The translations under genes and the position numbers were made by a program. From Prochlorococcus sp. AG-409-I11 (GTDB lineage Bacteria; Cyanobacteriota; Cyanobacteriia; PCC-6307; Cyanobiaceae): DNA of 64,000 bases. The notes beneath the pieces are model-generated. The model was given only the letters and a program-made list of their open reading frames with translations, had not been told where the DNA came from and searched no databases. Below are positions 1 to 6,147 of this stretch, one piece after another (within the stretch, counting starts at the first letter, position 1; every line of letters starts with the position of its first letter). The stretch covers positions 53,005 to 117,004 of the forward strand of contig QCJX01000003.1 of NCBI GenBank assembly GCA_003215725.1. Direction: 5' to 3'.

Positions 1-146
1 ACTTTTAAATATATTTAGTTATCATATCTGCCAAACTAAGCAATATATAAGTTGTTTAATATGAGCATATCTTATGCTTAAGGAAAGTTATAAATCATTG
101 CAATAACTAGCAGCTAAGCACCAATTGGATCTAACTAAATCTGCTA

Positions 147-198
147 CGGCAAACCGAACCGTCATATTGCGTAATACTTCTGTTACAGTTCTTTACAG
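147..198 (+). promoter_or_regulatory. hli upstream element with HLR1-like (RpaB) box
   Basis: A 52-base stretch upstream of the first hli gene matches the region upstream of the second hli operon (12921-12973) almost base for base. It has a CGGCAA-R-CCGAACC block (147-160), a TAATAC that could serve as -10 (172-177), and GTTACA-gttc-TTTACA (182-197). The last part fits the HLR1 consensus, two (G/T)TTACA half-sites separated by four bases, which is known to bind RpaB in cyanobacteria. If TAATAC is the -10, the box would lie around the transcription start, a position that suits repression under low light. The box match is seen; RpaB binding is inferred. Confidence 0.6.
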
Positions 199-233
199 CT
201 CAAATTTTTTGGGCGTGACCTTCTCTTCTTCTC

Positions 234-374
234 ATGAAAAACTCTGATCAACTCGATGCAATTGCTAATCCTCGTCTTGCCGAGCGTCTTAATGGCTGGG
301 CAGCAATGATGGGGTTTTGGGCTTTAGTTGGCGCTTATGTATCAACAGGGCAAATTATTCCTGGAATTGTTTAA
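234..374 (+). CDS. hli: High-light-inducible protein (HLIP/Scp), 46 aa
   Basis: This encodes a small one-helix thylakoid protein of the chlorophyll a/b-binding superfamily. It carries the HLIP core AERLNGWAAMMGFW followed by VGAYVSTGQIIPG, where the Glu and Asn of the helix are the usual chlorophyll ligands. The family binds chlorophyll and carotenoid and protects photosystem II assembly or dissipates energy under stress. The ATG at 234 gives the normal 46-residue length. It lies about 35 bases after an HLR1-like box (182-197), so light-stress control by RpaB is likely. A 21-codon microprotein ORF starts 3 bases after its stop, suggesting one transcript. Confidence 0.93.
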   Translation: MKNSDQLDAIANPRLAERLNGWAAMMGFWALVGAYVSTGQIIPGIV

Positions 375-377
375 ACG

Positions 378-443
378 ATGGAATTTAATCCTTTCAAGCC
401 ATTCAAGCAATTTATGCAAGGGATCTATAAGCGATCCAATTAA
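378..443 (+). CDS. hli-associated microprotein, 21 aa (copy 1)
   Basis: A 21-codon ORF begins three bases after the hli stop and starts MEFNPFKPF, ending IYKRSN. A second copy with the same start (MEFNPYRP) and the same IYKRSN block sits right behind another hli gene at 13701. Fifteen of 21 residues are identical, and eight of those fifteen codons differ synonymously, which is the pattern expected if the peptide itself is selected. It is basic, with no signal peptide or membrane segment. The function is unknown; co-expression with the HLIP is inferred from spacing. Confidence 0.65.
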   Translation: MEFNPFKPFKQFMQGIYKRSN

Positions 444-466
444 CCCTCTTTCAAAATAACCCTAAA

Positions 467-640
467 ATGAGCATTGGCACATTATTTCTAGCATCCCTCT
501 CTACTGGAATCATTACCCAGGAAGAAATGGGATGGGTAACTAGAAATCAATCAGAGTTCTCTAGATGTGAACAAGCTACAGCTTTGAAACTTGGTCAATT
601 AATAGATTCAGGTCAGCTCCAACTTGGATGCAGATTATGA
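467..640 (+). CDS. Conserved-type hypothetical protein, 57 aa
   Basis: An ATG ORF of 57 codons, starting MSIGTLFLASLSTG and ending QLQLGCRL. The N-terminal 15 residues are hydrophobic and could be a short signal or membrane anchor. The rest is polar, with ITQEEMGWVTRNQ and a SRCEQATALKLGQLIDSG stretch that looks helical. Two cysteines flank the helical part. I do not recognise a family. It follows the hli microprotein by 23 bases on the same strand and may share its transcript. Confidence 0.65.
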   Translation: MSIGTLFLASLSTGIITQEEMGWVTRNQSEFSRCEQATALKLGQLIDSGQLQLGCRL

Positions 641-682
641 ATCTTGTAAATAGTAAATTCTAATGATTTTCATCTAATCAGT

Positions 683-865
683 ATGACAACATCATCTCTA
701 ATATCTAATCAAGATCTCTTTAAAGATCGCCAATTCTTACGAACTGGATTATCTCTAAGTAGTTCATTGCTTTTGGCTCTAATTGGAATTGAGTTCTACT
801 ATCAATATCTTCATAATCCAGTAGTTCACATTTTCTTTCAAGCAAAAGGAATTTTCCTTTTCTAA
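683..865 (+). CDS. Small membrane protein, 60 aa, unknown
   Basis: A 60-residue protein with a polar N-terminus (MTTSSLISNQDLFKDRQF) and one predicted membrane helix around residues 22-42 (LSLSSSLLLALIGIEFYYQY), then a short tail with PVVHIFFQAKG. No known domain is recognised. It lies in a same-strand run of small hydrophobic proteins from 467 to 1627, so an accessory membrane role is possible but unproven. Confidence 0.6.
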   Translation: MTTSSLISNQDLFKDRQFLRTGLSLSSSLLLALIGIEFYYQYLHNPVVHIFFQAKGIFLF

Positions 866-934
866 TCAAAGAGTAATCACAATAAAGATTCTAAAAAGTT
901 AAATCTAATTATTCTCAATCTACTAAAGATTACA

Positions 935-1042
935 ATGCCTGAAAAAATTTCTAATGCTCTAAGCTCACTATTTCGAGATTTAGTTGAATTCTCTTTCTTT
1001 TGTGTCATCGGCATAGGTGCTGGATCGATAGGTCTGTTATGA
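935..1042 (+). CDS. Small membrane protein, 35 aa, unknown
   Basis: A 35-codon ORF starting MPEKISNALSSLFRDLVEF, followed by a hydrophobic C-terminal half (FFCVIGIGAGSIGLL) that could form one membrane helix. Its TGA overlaps the next ATG (ATGA, 1039-1042), so the two are probably translationally coupled. No family is recognised. Confidence rests on the coupling and on the orderly series of small proteins here, not on similarity. Confidence 0.5.
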   Translation: MPEKISNALSSLFRDLVEFSFFCVIGIGAGSIGLL

Positions 1043-1140
1043 ATTTCATGTCGGTAATCACTTTCGTTTTTGCAGCTGCATTGTTTTATATCGCAGCATT
1101 TTTTGTAAGAGCTCTTTCAAGAAGAAGATCAACTAATTAA
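1039..1140 (+). CDS. Small membrane protein, 33 aa, unknown
   Basis: This 33-codon ORF starts inside the stop of the preceding gene (ATGA overlap). It consists of one hydrophobic segment (MSVITFVFAAALFYIAAFFV) followed by a strongly basic tail, RALSRRRSTN, which by the positive-inside rule would face the cytoplasm. The design is that of a single-pass microprotein. No family is recognised. Confidence 0.5.
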   Translation: MNFMSVITFVFAAALFYIAAFFVRALSRRRSTN

Positions 1141-1192
1141 TTTCATTGCTTTTCTAATTCAAAAGATTTTCCTTTACCTTTTATTTACTGCT

Positions 1193-1369
1193 ATGTCTTT
1201 AGGTGAACTTCAATCGTCTGTAAATAGTTTTTCTGCATGGAAAGCAATTCTGTGGTGTTTTTATCCGATGGCTATTCTTGTTCTATTGGAATTGTTGGTA
1301 CGACAAATTGATGATGACGATGATCAAGATGGAGGGAAGATGATTCCAGTTATGCAAGGCGCTCAGTAA
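1193..1369 (+). CDS. Small membrane protein with acidic tail, 58 aa
   Basis: A 58-residue protein: a polar N-terminus (MSLGELQSSVNSFSAW), one membrane helix (about 17-38, ILWCFYPMAILVLLELLV), then a very acidic stretch RQIDDDDDQDGG and a short tail ending GAQ. The acidic tail is unusual among its neighbours. No family is recognised. It is on the same strand as, and in a regular series with, the other small proteins here. Confidence 0.6.
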   Translation: MSLGELQSSVNSFSAWKAILWCFYPMAILVLLELLVRQIDDDDDQDGGKMIPVMQGAQ

Positions 1370-1462
1370 AAAAGATCTTCAAGTATTGATTTGACCTTTT
1401 TTCTTATAATTAATCCTCATCAAACATTTGAATACGCCCATCAAGGAGGCTCGCAAGAACCA

Positions 1463-1627
1463 ATGGCACTGGCCTCACATAGGAAACAGAAGATTTATTT
1501 AGCAGCAACCATGGGATATGGGCTTGGTTCAGATGATCCAGAAGAGGTCGCTTTCTACAACAAAATCAGAGAAGAGATGAGAGAAGACAAGAAAAACAGG
1601 AATATGGGTATCGTTAGAGAAGATTGA
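1463..1627 (+). CDS. Small soluble hypothetical protein, 54 aa
   Basis: I start this gene at ATG 1463 because an AAGGAGG sequence lies at 1443-1449, 13 bases upstream. An in-frame TTG at 1391 would add 24 residues with no ribosome site. The protein starts MALASHRKQKIYLAATMGYG and continues GSDDPEEVAFYNKIREEM, a charged helical tail rich in Glu, Lys and Arg. It has no membrane segment, unlike its upstream neighbours. No family is recognised. Confidence 0.55.
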   Translation: MALASHRKQKIYLAATMGYGLGSDDPEEVAFYNKIREEMREDKKNRNMGIVRED

Positions 1628-1991
1628 TGCAGCAATGGTTTCTTATCTACTTTGTTTTAACCCTTGTCGAACGGGTCTAACTTAGGTCTAGCTTCAAAAT
1701 TTGCTTCTAATCGCAGTTATGGTTTGATGTAATAGAGTTCTTATTTAATGTATAACAATCCTGATGCAGGAATGGATTTGCTAGGTTAAACCAAGTGCTA
1801 AGCGTTTGTCTTACCTTTAATCTACCTCTGGTCTACCCTCTTGTTTGCCAGAAACCGCTGCAATGAATGATCTTATGGAGTACGTTTTGAATGTTTGAAA
1901 ATTACGAATTTGACGACTTATTGAGAACGATTATTTCTCTTTAATTAACAGAGTTTATTTAGCCAAATAAAAGATCTATACAAAGGAGATT
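1628..1991. other. 364-base stretch with only micro-ORFs
   Basis: No confident gene. An ATG overlapping the preceding stop (TGATG at 1625-1629) opens a 17-codon hydrophobic ORF, MQQWFLIYFVLTLVERV. Another 17-codon ORF at 1891-1944 reads MFENYEFDDLLRTIISL. Neither has independent support. The end of the stretch supplies the AAGGAG ribosome site (1982-1987) of the next gene. Confidence 0.4.
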
Positions 1992-2078
1992 ATGAATCAT
2001 TTAACTGCCACCTATATCGATTTGATCCAGACCATTGGCATCTTGGTGATTTTTGGTGTTACTGCTTATGCGGTTTAA
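1992..2078 (+). CDS. Single-pass membrane microprotein, 28 aa
   Basis: A 28-codon ORF with a good AAGGAG site (1982-1987), four bases before the ATG. The peptide starts MNHLTATYIDLIQT and ends in a hydrophobic helix (IGILVIFGVTAYAV). This strong ribosome site makes it the best-supported member of a four-ORF chain that continues to 2364. The architecture resembles small photosystem or transporter accessory peptides, but I do not recognise it. Confidence 0.55.
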   Translation: MNHLTATYIDLIQTIGILVIFGVTAYAV

Positions 2079-2081
2079 AAG

Positions 2082-2138
2082 ATGCTGCTTACAGTTGAGC
2101 ACTGGGTTGAGATAGTCGACGTGAGGGTTGAGGCGTGA
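2082..2138 (+). CDS. Possible 18-aa micro-ORF in a coupled chain
   Basis: The ATG is three bases after the previous stop and the TGA ends two bases before the next ATG. The peptide is MLLTVEHWVEIVDVRVEA. It could equally be a translational spacer that carries ribosomes to the next start. Support is positional only. Confidence 0.3.
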   Translation: MLLTVEHWVEIVDVRVEA

Positions 2139-2140
2139 GT

Positions 2141-2233
2141 ATGCTTAACACCTATCTACTGGTTGATGGGAGCTTGATGCTCGTTGGCTTGCCACTACTT
2201 CTGATTTGGGTAGGTATAAAAGCAGCAAAGTGA
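2141..2233 (+). CDS. Single-pass membrane microprotein, 30 aa
   Basis: A 30-codon ORF, starting MLNTYLLVDGSLMLVG and continuing with a hydrophobic core ending in WVGIKAAK. A GTG at 2135 in the same frame is an alternative start. Its TGA overlaps the next ATG by one base (TGATG), so the two are likely co-translated. No family is recognised. Confidence 0.5.
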   Translation: MLNTYLLVDGSLMLVGLPLLLIWVGIKAAK

Positions 2234-2364
2234 TGATCAAGTCTGAACGAAACTTTGATGACGACTCTTATGACGAGGTAGAAGAACGCCTCAGGTACCA
2301 GGATCCAGACGAAGAAGATAGTGTTTACTTTCCTGTTGAGGAGTCAAAACCTCCGCATTACTAA
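2233..2364 (+). CDS. Acidic soluble microprotein, 43 aa
   Basis: The start overlaps the stop of the membrane microprotein upstream (TGATG). The 43-residue peptide is very acidic and hydrophilic: FDDDSYDEVEERLRYQ, then DPDEEDSVYFPVEE and a PPHY end. It is rich in Asp, Glu and Tyr, without a membrane segment. A membrane microprotein followed at once by an acidic soluble partner suggests a small complex, but this is inference and no family is recognised. Confidence 0.55.
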   Translation: MIKSERNFDDDSYDEVEERLRYQDPDEEDSVYFPVEESKPPHY

Positions 2365-2554
2365 TGGAGATTTCTACTATGTAAACCGTGGGTTGATGAT
2401 TTCAACCATTAGGAAGACAGTCAATTGTTCGAGCATCTTTTGTCTTAGAGGATTGAGGCGAGTTCCTAAAAGCGACTAATAAATACAACTCATGAAGGAA
2501 GGTATCAATTGCCTTTGACTTTAAGAAATTATCAGAAATGAAAAGTGGTTTTCA

Positions 2555-3500
2555 TTAACTATCATTTACGTCATCTACTCCATCTTTCTCAATGGCGAAG
2601 ATTGCTGTGATGTGGTCGCTTTCAGCTATTAAATAGTAGTTGCCCAAAGCTATTGGATAGTAGTGATACCCAGAACCATTTCTATGGCCTTCGTCTGTGC
2701 CATAAGGAATACCTACCTTATTACTTTCAGTGCAGAAAACATTTCATATCACTCCAATTGAATATGTGTTTTCATCTTCAATGTTGCTAGCGTCATTTTT
2801 CTTTTCAGGAGTTTTCTATCCCATGCCAGCATTAAGAGAAATGCCATTGTCCAGCTCGTTTTTAGCACTAACTCCTCAAGAGTCATAATCGTCTGCTTCG
2901 GTAGAATCGGTGGTATTACCACGATCAGCTCAGGTGTATGCAGCTGCAATTGTGAGATTGTTTACAACCCATGTAATTTGTGCAGTGACATTGTCCGATC
3001 CTTCCTCAATTAGAACCCCTTTAGATGCTGCATCTCCATCTTCAGAAACAAAGAGACGTGATGTGCTCAATTGATTTTGTGAGTATGTAATACCTGCTAC
3101 AGCACCTATTGCTTTGCTATATGCAAAGCATTGGATTCAGCATGGTTAAAAACATTCAAAATGGAATTACTTGGATAAGAACTGGGACATGCTTCAAGCA
3201 GATCATCTTGCCGAAGCTTTGGCCCAACTGTTGAGTTGAAGTTCTCTCCAATAGGAGATTGGTAAAAAGCACGGTGGAGACTTAACGCATTAATACAGTT
3301 AAAAGCTGTATCCAAGAGTGCACAATGCCCATCATCACAAATGGATCCATGTAATTTAAGCTTCCTGTAAGAACAACGGTTTTCAATAAATACTTGCCAG
3401 TGAAGCTTGTATACGCCATTAGCTTGGTGTCGTAGTTAGCGCTCCTTTGTATTTTGATGAATTCTTTATTTACATTTCTAATGATAAAACTTGATTGCAA
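2555..3500 (-). pseudogene. Decayed Som-type porin (fragment)
   Basis: Reading the minus strand across frames recovers a marine-cyanobacterial porin. From 3500 one sees NYDTKLMAYTSFTGKYLLKT; after a frameshift near 3300-3315, DTAFNCINALSLHRAFYQ and VGPKLRQDDLLEACPSSYPS; after a second shift near 3110-3125, GAVAGITYSQNQLSTSRLF and DNVTAQITWVVNNLTIAAAY. The last part carries four in-frame stops (three TGA, one TAG) within otherwise good beta-barrel sequence. These blocks resemble the family motifs for outer-membrane channels. The N-terminal signal and SLH domain are absent, so roughly 300 codons remain of a gene usually 500 or more. Two frameshifts and four stops mean no functional product. Confidence 0.8.
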
Positions 3501-3597
3501 TCAATACAGATATCATCATAAGTATGAAAATTTGTCTTACTCATCTGCTACATGAGACTTAGATAATAAAAAAACTTTGTGTATATTTATAATTAAC

Positions 3598-3828
3598 TTA
3601 TTTTGATTTTAAAAGATACACATGATCTTCAAGTGACTTTAACCTTTCTTCGAACAACAGTAATTCATTTGAATCAATTGATTCAAATGAATTGTTCTGA
3701 ATCATTTCTTTCTCTAATATTTCGGTTACAAAAGTTGTTAGGTTTTTCCCAGATTTAATTGCAGCTCTTTTTAAATCTCTTAGTAAATCAGGCGAGATAT
3801 TGATATTCAATTGAGTTCTTTTGCTCAT
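3598..3828 (-). CDS. Ribbon-helix-helix DNA-binding protein, 76 aa
   Basis: The N-terminus, MSKRTQLNINISPDLLRDLK, followed by RAAIKSGKNLTTFVTEILE, has the beta strand and two helices of CopG/Arc-type regulators. The C-terminal part (LLLFEERLKSLEDHVYLLK) looks like a short coiled coil for oligomerisation. Such proteins act as small repressors or as antitoxins; no toxin gene is adjacent, so a regulator is more likely. It lies upstream of the porin pseudogene on the same strand, separated by about 100 bases. The target is unknown. Confidence 0.7.
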   Translation of the reverse strand: MSKRTQLNINISPDLLRDLKRAAIKSGKNLTTFVTEILEKEMIQNNSFESIDSNELLLFEERLKSLEDHVYLLKSK

Positions 3829-3933
3829 TGCAGACCAAAGAAGTACTTGAAATAATCATAGCTTAAATTCTGGGTAAGAACGAAGTCTGTTTGCTTCTGC
3901 TTGCGAGACACACGGGCACAGTTGCGCAAATGC

Positions 3934-3965
3934 AATCAATCCATTCATGGATGAAAGGATTGATT
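3934..3965. repeat. Inverted repeat, 9-bp stem
   Basis: AATCAATCC (3934-3942) and GGATTGATT (3957-3965) are perfect inverted arms around a 14-base loop. The hairpin lies between the divergent ribbon-helix-helix and MarR-like genes, so it may be a regulatory site. It has no long T tract. A second palindrome, TTGTTTTC-ttag-GAAAACAA, lies at 4000-4019. Confidence 0.45.
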
Positions 3966-4059
3966 TTGGCCTATGTATTTTCCTTATATTGCTCTTGTTT
4001 TGTTTTCTTAGGAAAACAATTGACATGAAAGGCTTTTGTTTCTGATTTTTACTTTAAAA

Positions 4060-4074
4060 GATAATGTTATTATC
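4060..4074. promoter_or_regulatory. Candidate operator palindrome before MarR-like gene
   Basis: GATAAT-gtt-ATTATC is a perfect 6+6 palindrome ending 20 bases before the GTG start at 4095. It resembles half of a Fur-type GATAAT box, but could equally be an autoregulatory site for the winged-helix protein downstream. The palindrome is seen; the binding protein is a guess. Confidence 0.4.
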
Positions 4075-4094
4075 ATTAAGGTTATATTATCTAT

Positions 4095-4478
4095 GTGACT
4101 GATTTTAAAGACACTATAACCGACCCGGTTGTTATAAAATTTTTAGAAGCAGATCAATTGCTTAGGGAAGTTGATGGAGTTGGAGGAACTATATTTAATG
4201 CAGAAGCAATAGGCTGTTTTTTTTACATTGCTTCTCATGAAGGATGTAATAAGCAAGCAATGGAGAAGGCTTTGAATATGTCGACAGCTTCAGGTAGTCG
4301 AAACACTGATCTGTTAAGTAAAAACCATAGACTAAAGACGCCAGAAGGTAATCCACGCCCTGGGCTTGACTTGATTGTCAAAAAAACAGATCCTTCTAAT
4401 AGAAGAAGACAAATCCTTTTCTTAACGGTTAAGGGCATAAACCTTATTAAAAAATTTAAGAGTGTTCTTTATGACTAA
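4095..4478 (+). CDS. Winged-helix (MarR-like) regulator, 127 aa
   Basis: A GTG-started 127-residue protein. Residues 35-80 (NAEAIGCFFYIASHEGCNKQ, then MEKALNMSTASGSRNTDLLS) fit a helix-turn-helix with recognition helix. Residues 95-125 (LIVKKTDPSNRRRQILFLT, then VKGINLIKKF) fit the beta-wing and last helix of MarR-like proteins, whose wing typically carries the D-x-x-x-R-R-x-x-x-L-T pattern seen here. It is an isolated gene with a palindrome at 4060-4074 upstream, which suggests autoregulation. The ligand and targets are unknown. Confidence 0.65.
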   Translation: MTDFKDTITDPVVIKFLEADQLLREVDGVGGTIFNAEAIGCFFYIASHEGCNKQAMEKALNMSTASGSRNTDLLSKNHRLKTPEGNPRPGLDLIVKKTDPSNRRRQILFLTVKGINLIKKFKSVLYD

Positions 4479-4959
4479 AACTGTGCCTTTTGATCCCTGA
4501 AGTGGTGATATTTTTTACTAAAATTCTATGGTTACAAGTTAGGTTATTTCTTCAGGCAATGATAATTATTCGAATGATTGATTAATTGCAGCTTTTGGAT
4601 GAGGCTTTTAGACAAACTTTTAGTTGTTGAATGGAATTTTTATGATGCAACTAATTTTATGGGAACGTTGCATGATTGACGCTTCATTGCGAGAAAAAGT
4701 TTTTATCGTTATGGTAATTTGTTTAAAACTTCTATATATGGATAGTCAATAGTTTTTTATTCAGGGTATTAAGACTATAAATGATCTTCTATCTCAACAT
4801 GAGCCGATTGGAGTTTGGTAGCCAAACAGTGTAAAGCTACTACTATGTAGGCTTTTATTTGGAAATCGAAATGGGGACGCTCATGGAACTCGAAGAAGTG
4901 TCAAAGCAAAATCATATTCTTCACCTCTGCTTCTTCGCTACAGCAATGGAATTATAAAT
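4479..4959. other. Mostly empty intergenic region
   Basis: No convincing gene in this stretch. There are two short plus-strand ORFs: 4642-4752 (36 codons, MMQLILWERCMIDASLREK onward) and 4871-4957 (28 codons, MGTLMELEEVSKQNHILHL onward). A small palindrome GTTTGGTAGCCAAAC lies at 4813-4827. It may be decayed sequence or hold an untranslated RNA; nothing here decides this. Confidence 0.4.
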
Positions 4960-5133
4960 ATGGCTGTTGCCTTGATATTAGTGTTGAAGGCTACTCAAAC
5001 ATCGATTATTTTGAACTATAGGATGCGATCCTTTAGTTTTTCTGAAATCGCTTCTACGGTTTTGGATATGAACGGTTCGGATTACGATGATTTGTTCAGA
5101 CTTAAAAGCTATAACAAATACAGGTATTTATAG
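4960..5133 (+). CDS. Possible small protein, 57 aa
   Basis: An open frame from ATG 4960, with internal ATGs at 5023 and 5068, ends KSYNKYRYL. The first 18 residues are hydrophobic (MAVALILVLKATQTSIIL), and the C-terminal third is charged and aromatic (NGSDYDDLFRLKSYNKYRYL). A GC-rich hairpin follows about 80 bases downstream. No ribosome site is clear, and no family is recognised. It may be a real short gene or chance. Confidence 0.35.
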   Translation: MAVALILVLKATQTSIILNYRMRSFSFSEIASTVLDMNGSDYDDLFRLKSYNKYRYL

Positions 5134-5215
5134 CCATTGTCTTTTTGTTTTTTGTGATTAGAAAAGAGTTAGGAGTCAAAGCACGATAGGAACAAAAAAA
5201 TAAGTGCTTGACTCA

Positions 5216-5243
5216 AAGGGCGGGATCGAAATACCCCGCCCTT
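5216..5243 (+). terminator. GC-rich hairpin, terminator-like
   Basis: AAGGGCGGG (5216-5224) pairs perfectly with CCCGCCCTT (5235-5243) around a 10-base loop, followed by CTTAATTATTT. It is the most GC-rich hairpin I noticed in this AT-rich region, which suggests a rho-independent terminator for a transcript from 4.9-5.2 kb. The T tract is weak. Confidence 0.55.
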
Positions 5244-5376
5244 CTTAATTATTTAACAGCAAATGATTATGTGTTAAACGCAAAACAGTTATACTTTTCG
5301 ATTCTATTCTTCATGCTTTATTAGACTTATTGAACCAATCCAGGAGCTAGTAAGCATGCAATTATATTCCTTTTAA

Positions 5377-5997
5377 CTAACTTTTAGTGCTTGATTTAAG
5401 TCCAAAGAGAGAAGCCTTCCACCAGAATCTAACCCAGCAGGCAATACCTATAAATTTAAACCCTTCCTCAAATAACTGTACTATTTCATAACTAATTGGC
5501 AAGGCAATTTGAACTTTATCACTTAAGATAGAAAGACCTAGAAGTAATGATGCGGCAAGAAATGCAATTTTATCAATTCTTAGTAGTAAATTTCTAAAAC
5601 GTAATAGTAGGAATAATGCTAATAATGCATAACTTATGTAGAGGAAGTCCTGTCCAAGATAACGATCATGAAGTAAAAATAAATCATCTAGACATAGAAG
5701 AGTTGAAAAAATACTTCCGATTACGAGTAATTGATTGGATCGCCGGTCTACAACTAATCCTGATAAACATGTAAAGCTACTTATTGCGGCTGCTGTTGCC
5801 CAAAGCAATATTCCAATATTTGAAACCATCCCGACCCCTGGAGGCTTTTCACAGGTTTGTAGTAGATCGCGTAGGACCAATATTGGTTCAATTCCTGCTT
5901 GTATTGAGAACCCAACTATTAAGCAATATGCAATGAGCGATGGAAGTATTGCAAAAGTGAAAAGACTGATTAAAGGTTGGTACCTTTTTGTTCTCAT
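5377..5997 (-). CDS. Polytopic membrane protein, 206 aa, unknown
   Basis: A hydrophobic protein with about six membrane segments, beginning with LFTFAILPSLIAYCLIVGFS. Conserved-looking polar residues sit at helix ends: LDDLFLLHDRYLGQD in the middle and LFEEGFKFIGIACWVRFWW near the C-terminus. The Asp/His and Glu residues inside a membrane protein could form a metal or catalytic site, but I do not recognise the family. It is divergent from the glycosyltransferase at 6148, with about 150 bases between, and a second protein of similar style (7822-8553) lies on the other side of that gene. A role with cell-surface glycan is inferred from position only. Confidence 0.75.
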   Translation of the reverse strand: MRTKRYQPLISLFTFAILPSLIAYCLIVGFSIQAGIEPILVLRDLLQTCEKPPGVGMVSNIGILLWATAAAISSFTCLSGLVVDRRSNQLLVIGSIFSTLLCLDDLFLLHDRYLGQDFLYISYALLALFLLLRFRNLLLRIDKIAFLAASLLLGLSILSDKVQIALPISYEIVQLFEEGFKFIGIACWVRFWWKASLFGLKSSTKS

Positions 5998-6147
5998 GAT
6001 TAATTTTTCTCTAAATCTTATTTTGAAGCTATTTGGATGGGATTATGTCAATAGTAAAATAAATCCACAAATCCAGATTTTTCTATCTTGACTTTTTTGT
6101 TCTTTAATCCTCTTATTCTCTATTAATTGCTAATTTAAGCATCTTTT

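Noticed and set aside
1627..1680. 17-codon hydrophobic ORF overlapping a stop (TGATG)
   Set aside because: Too short and without a ribosome site; only the overlap supports it.
5735..6091. A 118-codon plus-strand ORF opposite the 206-aa membrane protein
   Set aside because: Antisense to a better gene with six helices; its own sequence is low-complexity and it lacks a ribosome site.
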